NCBI GenBank assembly: GCA_031255695.1
Contig: JAIRSA010000055.1
Location: 1-29,115 of the forward strand
Direction: 5' to 3'
Source of the DNA: Eubacteriales Family XIII. Incertae Sedis bacterium
Lineage (GTDB): Bacteria > Bacillota > Clostridia > Peptostreptococcales > Anaerovoracaceae
Length of the DNA: 29,115 bases
Of the stretch, positions 12,001 to 18,000 are shown piece after piece (position 1 is the stretch's first letter; each line of letters begins with the position of its first letter). The notes below the pieces were generated by a model that worked only from the letters and a program-made list of their open reading frames with translations, did not search any database and had not been told where the DNA came from. A program made the translations under genes and the position numbers.

Positions 12001-15000
12001 AGTACCTTGGGCGCATCGACGAGCAGGTGAAGGTGCGCGGCTACCGGATAGAGCTGGGCGAGATAGAGGGGGCGCTGCGCAGGCAGCCGGGCGTCGTGGA
12101 CGCAGTGGCCATTGCGCGCGAATACCGGGGCGACAAAATAGTCTGCGCGTACGCCGTGGGGGATGTCGAGTCCGCCGCGCTCAAGAATGCCATGAGGGCT
12201 GAGCTGCCTGACTATATGGTGCCCGCATTTATAATGGCAATAAACAGCCTGCCGCTGACGGCCAATGGCAAGCTGGACAGGGACGCCCTGCCGGCGCCGG
12301 AGGCGGCTTCGGACGAGGCCTATGCCCCGCCGGCGACCGAGGCGGAGAAGGCCGTGGCAGGCGTGTTCGAAGAAATCTTGGGGCAAAGCCCAGTGGGGAT
12401 AGACGACAGCTTCTTCGAGCTAGGGGGGGACTCGATAAAGGCGATAAGGGCCGTGTCCAGGCTGCGCGACATGGGATACGAGATAAGCGCAAGGGAGTTT
12501 ATGCGCCTCGGAACGCCCAGGCTTATGGCAGCGGCGGCGGTTGAGGCGGCGGCGGACAGCGGTTACGAGAGCATGGAGGCCTGCGGCGGTGCGCCGCTGA
12601 CGCCGATCCAGCACGAGTTCTTCAGCTGGGGCCTCGAAAAACCGCAGCATTTCAACCTGTCAATAATGCTGTATATAGAGGGCGGCCTGGATGGGGCCTG
12701 CGCCAGGGGCGCGGCCGCAGCCCTGGCGCTGCACCATGACACGCTGCGCGCCGTGTTCCCCTTGGGCGCTGGCGGCGCCAGGAGGCAGGAGATAATGCCG
12801 CCCCGCGCGGGCGGCGGCTTCGGGTGGCACGAGAGGGACTACAGGGGCGACCTGCAGGCTGAGGATAAGATAAGGGCGTGCTGCGCGAGGGCGCAGTCGG
12901 GCATGGACCTTGAGAGGGGCCCGCTGTTCAAGGCCTGCCTGTTCCATACGGACGGCGGCTCGCACCTGCTGCTGTGCGCGCACCACCTAGTGGTGGACGC
13001 CGTGTCGTGGCGCATGCTGGCGGGCGACATGATGCTGGCTTACAGGCAGCTCAAGGGCGGGGGCAGGGTGTCCCTGCCGGCCAAGACCGCGCCGTACAGG
13101 GCGTGGGCGGAGGCGCTGGAGGCATACGCCTCCGGCGGCGCAGTAGAGGGCGAGGAGGCACATTGGGCCAGGATCGCGGCCGAGGCCGCAGATGCAGTGG
13201 CTCCGGGCGGCGCAGGCGCAGGGGCCGCAGATGCAATGGCTCCGGGCGATGCAGGGGCCGCAGGCACGAAGCCCGAAGGCGACGCCGGCTACGGGACCGT
13301 GCGGATCGAGGCGAGCGAATGGGCCACGGGCATGCTGACGCGCGGCGCACAGGAGGCCTTCGGGGCCAGCACGGGCGATGCCCTGCTTGCCGCCCTGGCG
13401 CTGGCCATGCGGGCGTGGGACGGCCGCAGGCGGCTCGCCGTGGAGGCGGAAGGCCACGGCAGGGAGGACATCGGCGCGGGCCTTGCGGTGGACAGGACGG
13501 TGGGCTGGTTCACGAGCGTGTACCCCGCCATAGTGGAGGCTGAAGGCGGCGCAGGCGATGCCGTGATAGCGGCGAAAGAGGCGCTAAGGGCGGCGCCGCG
13601 CGGCGGCGTGGGCTATGGGGCGCTCAAGTGGCTGGCGGGCAGGGGATATGCCAAGGCGGAAGGCGCGGTAGGCTTCAACTACCTGGGCGATATGGACGCC
13701 GAGGCGGGGCAGCTTGAAGGCCTCACGCCGTCATGGCTGGGCGGCGGCGACGTGGCGCCGGAGAACCGGCCGCCGCACGCGCTTGAGATCAACGGCATGT
13801 CGGAGGGCGGCCGCGTCAGGGTTTCCCTGTCCTACAGCAGATCGATATACAGCCGGGAAGGGACGGAGGCGCTGGCCGCGCTGATGGCAGAGGCGATAGA
13901 TGAGGTGGCCCGCGCCTGCGCGGCGCAGGCTGCGGAAGGGCGTGTCATGACAGGTTCGGACTACGGCGTGCCGGGCATGGGGCAGGCGGAGCTTGCGGCT
14001 ATAATGGCAGACGGCCCGGTGGAAAGGATCTATGGGCTCACGCCGATGCAGGAAGGCATGCTCTACCACAAGATGTCCGGCGGGGGCGCGTCCGGCTACG
14101 TGCTGCAAACCGTTTTCCGCGCCAGCGGGAGGATAGGCATGGCGCTCACCGAGGGGGCGATCAGGCTGCTTGCGCTGAAGTACCCAGCCATAAGGGCGAG
14201 GTTCGCCTGGTCGAAGTCCGGGAAGCCTTTGCAGGCAGTGGCCGCAGACAGGCGCATAGAACTCGCCGAGGCCTGGGCCGCCGACGAGGCCGAGGCGCAG
14301 AGGATAAAAGGGGAAGACGTGGCCAGGGGCTTCGATCTGGAAAAAGACAGCCTGCTGAGGGTGACCGCCGTCCACATGCCTGACGGGACGGACCTGCTGC
14401 TCTGGACGGCGCACCATATAATGATGGACGGATGGTGCATATCGCTGCTGCTGAGGGACTTCCTAGGCTTCTACAGGGCGCTTTCGGATGGGGCGGAGCC
14501 AGGGGCGCTTGAAGAAGGGATAAAGGAGTGGGGCAAGGGCCGGGCCGGCTACTGGGGCTATATATCGTGGCTCGAAGGGCAGGGCAGGAAAACGGCCATG
14601 CGCTACTGGGCCGGGCTGCTTGAGGGCTACGAAGGGGCCGCGGCTGTGCCGGCTGTCGGGCCTGGGGCGGATGAGCCGCGCGGCAGCGGCGAGGAGTTCC
14701 ACACGATAGGCGAGGGGCCGACGGCGGCCGCAGCGGCGCTGTGCGCCAGGCTGGGGGCTACGCTGAACACGGCGCTTGAGGCTGCGTTCGGGATCGTGCT
14801 GCAGAGGTGCTGCATGTCGCACGACGTCGTATTCGGCAAGGTGGTGTCCGGCAGGGGCGCGCCGCTGCCAGGCATAGAGGAAGAGGTGGGGCTCTTCATA
14901 AACACCGTGCCCGTAAGGGTCAAAACCGACGAATGCGAGACGGCTGAGCGGCTGATTAGGTCGCTGCAGACGCAGGCCATAGAGGGGCTGAGGCATGAGC

Positions 15001-18000
15001 ACGCGCCGCTGGCCGAGGTGCAGGCGGCGAGCGCTGCGGGCAGGGGGCTCGTACAGACGATGTTCGCGTTTGAGAACTATTATGTAGACAAGGGAATTGC
15101 TGGGCAGGGGCTGCCCGGCCTGGACATAGAGGCGGAGGGGGCACGGGAAGAAGTCGACTATCCGATGTCGATCAGCGCATACGCCGAAGGCGGGCGCATA
15201 AACATGAAGGCGATATACGATCCTGAAAAGCACTGCGCGTGGGAAGCGACCGCCATGCTCAGGCGGATAGAGAAGGTGCTGGGGCAGATGGTGGAAAGCC
15301 CGGACGCGCCGCTGGAGGGGATCGACGCCGCATTGGATAGCGAGAAGGCCTTGATCCTTGGCTGGTTCAACGACTCAGGGACAGAATACAGAAAGGATCT
15401 GACCGCCGTGGATCTGTTCGACACGCAGGCGGGGAAAACGCCTGATGCCACGGCGCTCAAATACATGGATGGCGGCATGACATACGGAGAGCTTGCCGCG
15501 CGGGCCGGCAGGCTGGCATGGCGGCTCAGGGATCTCGGCGTGGGGCCGGGCGACCGCGTGGCGGTGGTGTCCGGCCGCAGGATGGAGGCCATAGTCGGGA
15601 TATTGGGCGTGCTGAAGGCAGGCGGGGCCTACGTGCCGATAGATCCGGCCTACCCGCAGGCCAGGCTGAGGCATATGCTGGAGGACAGCGCCCCTAAGGC
15701 CGTGCTCGTGCACGGGGAAGGGGCGGCACTGTTCGGCCTGAACGGCGCGGCAGGGGCCAGCGCCGGCGCTATGCCGGGCGAATCTGGCGCGGATGCAGGC
15801 GGGGCGGCCGGAACGGGCAATGCGATCGCCCCCGCAGACATTGCCAATGCCGCCGCGGACGCTACGATTTTTGCAGAAGGCGGACTGGCGGCGCTGTGCG
15901 CCGGGATGGGCGCCACGCTTCTGGACCTCGGCGCCCCAAGCAGCTATGCGGACAGGGAAGGCGCGCCGCCCCGGCTGGAGAAGCCGGAGGACCTTGCCTA
16001 CATCATATACACATCCGGGACGACGGGCAGGCCGAAGGGCGTCATGATAGAGCACGGGGGGATCGTGAACCTTGCGGCGCGCGCGACGCTGAACGGCCCG
16101 CGCGAGGGCGACACGATGATGCAGTTCGCCAGCATGTCATTCGACGCGGTGACATACGAACTCATAGTCGGCCTGTTTTTCGGGGGCGCTTTGTGCCTGG
16201 CCCCAGAAGAGGTCGTGAGGGATCCGGAGAAGTGCGCGCCTTATATGGAACGCCACGGCGTGACGATGGCCGTGCTGCCGCCTAATTACCTCGCATTGCT
16301 GAAATACAAGGGTTTCCGTTATGTGATGACTGCTGGTTCCGAGGCGATTAGGGACAATGTAGTGGAGGCCAATGCCAACAATGTCATATTTTCCAACGAA
16401 TACGGGCCAACCGAGGCTACGGTGGGGGCTACATTATGGGAATGCGCCCCAGGGGACAGGATCCCGGACATAATACCGATAGGGCGGCCGATGGCGAACA
16501 AGAAGATCTATATCCTGGACGGCATGCGCCTGTGCGGCATAGGCGTGCCGGGCGAGCTGTGCATAGGCGGCGACGGGCTGGCCAGGGGATATATGAACCA
16601 GCCTGAGCTGACGGCGGAGAAGTTCGTGGAGGGGCCTTATGGGGTTGGGCGCATCTACCGGAGCGGCGACCTCGCCAGGTGGCTGCCGGACGGCAATATA
16701 GAGTACCTTGGGCGGATCGACAGCCAGGTGAAGGTGCGCGGCTACAGGATAGAGCTGGGCGAGATAGAGGCGGCGCTGCGCGGGCAGCCAGGCGTCAGGG
16801 ACGCTGTCGCCATGGTATGGGAAGACGCCGCCGGAGACAGGCAGATATGTGCCTATGTCGTAGCCGATGACGCTGCGGCCGGCGGGGCGGTCGGCGAGGC
16901 CGCTGGATTTGAGCTGGCGGCTGGCGGGGCAGTCGGCGCAGCGGGCGGCGATGCCGCTGCGGCTGGCGGGGCAGTCGGCGCAGCGGTCGGCGATGACGCT
17001 GCGGCCGGCGGGGCAGCTGGCGCAGCGGTCGGCGATGCTGCTGTGGCTGGCGCAGCCACTGGCGATCCCGCAGCGCCCGGCGTTCTTGCGGAACCCGCCG
17101 GATCCGCCGCATTGGACATTGCGGCGCTGAAGGACACGCTTGCGGCCGAGCTGCCGGCATACATGATACCGGCGCATATCGTAGAGATAGCCAGCGTGCC
17201 GCTCACGGCCAACGGGAAGCCGGACAGGCACGCCCTGCCGAGGCCGGGGGCGCATGCCGGGCGCGGCGCCGTGCCGCTGGAGACCGAAGAGGAGAAAGCG
17301 GTGGCGGCCGCCTTTGAGGAGGTACTGGCGACGGGCGGCATAGGCGCCGAGGACAGCTTCTTCGATATGGGCGGCGATTCGATAAAGGCGATACGCGTGG
17401 CGGCGCTGCTGCGGGCCAAGGGCTACGAAGTGATGGTGAAGGACATCATGGAGCGCAGGACGGCAAGGGGCATAGCAATGGCGGCGAAGAGCCCCGCAGC
17501 AGGCGCGGAGGCAGCCCGTGGCCCCATGCCCCCGACGCCAGGGCAGCGCTGGATCCTGATGGCAGAGAGCGAAGGGCAGGGCGTGCAGGCGCGCTCGGCG
17601 GCCTTCTTCAGCGAGGGCGGCTTCGAAACAGACGCGCTCAGGGCGGCGCTGGCGGCGCTGGCGGCCCGCCATGGGGCGCTGAGGGGCACGCTGGCGGGCG
17701 GCCGCTGGCATGAGGCCCCGGAAGGGGCAGCTGCATACGGCTGGACAGAGCGCAGGTGCGGCCCGGAAGAGGCAGCTGGCGGCGCTGCCGCGCTGCTGCG
17801 CGAAGTGGAGACGCAGATAGACATAACGCAGGGCCCGGCGGCAGGGTCGGGGCTGTTCCATACAGACGGAGGGGACATCTTTGCGGTGTCCGTCCACGCT
17901 GCCGCTGCCGACAGCTGGTCGTGGCGTGTGCTGATGGAGGACATAGCTGACGGATACAGGCAGCACCTCAGGCTGGGCAGCATAAGCCTGCCGGCGGCCG

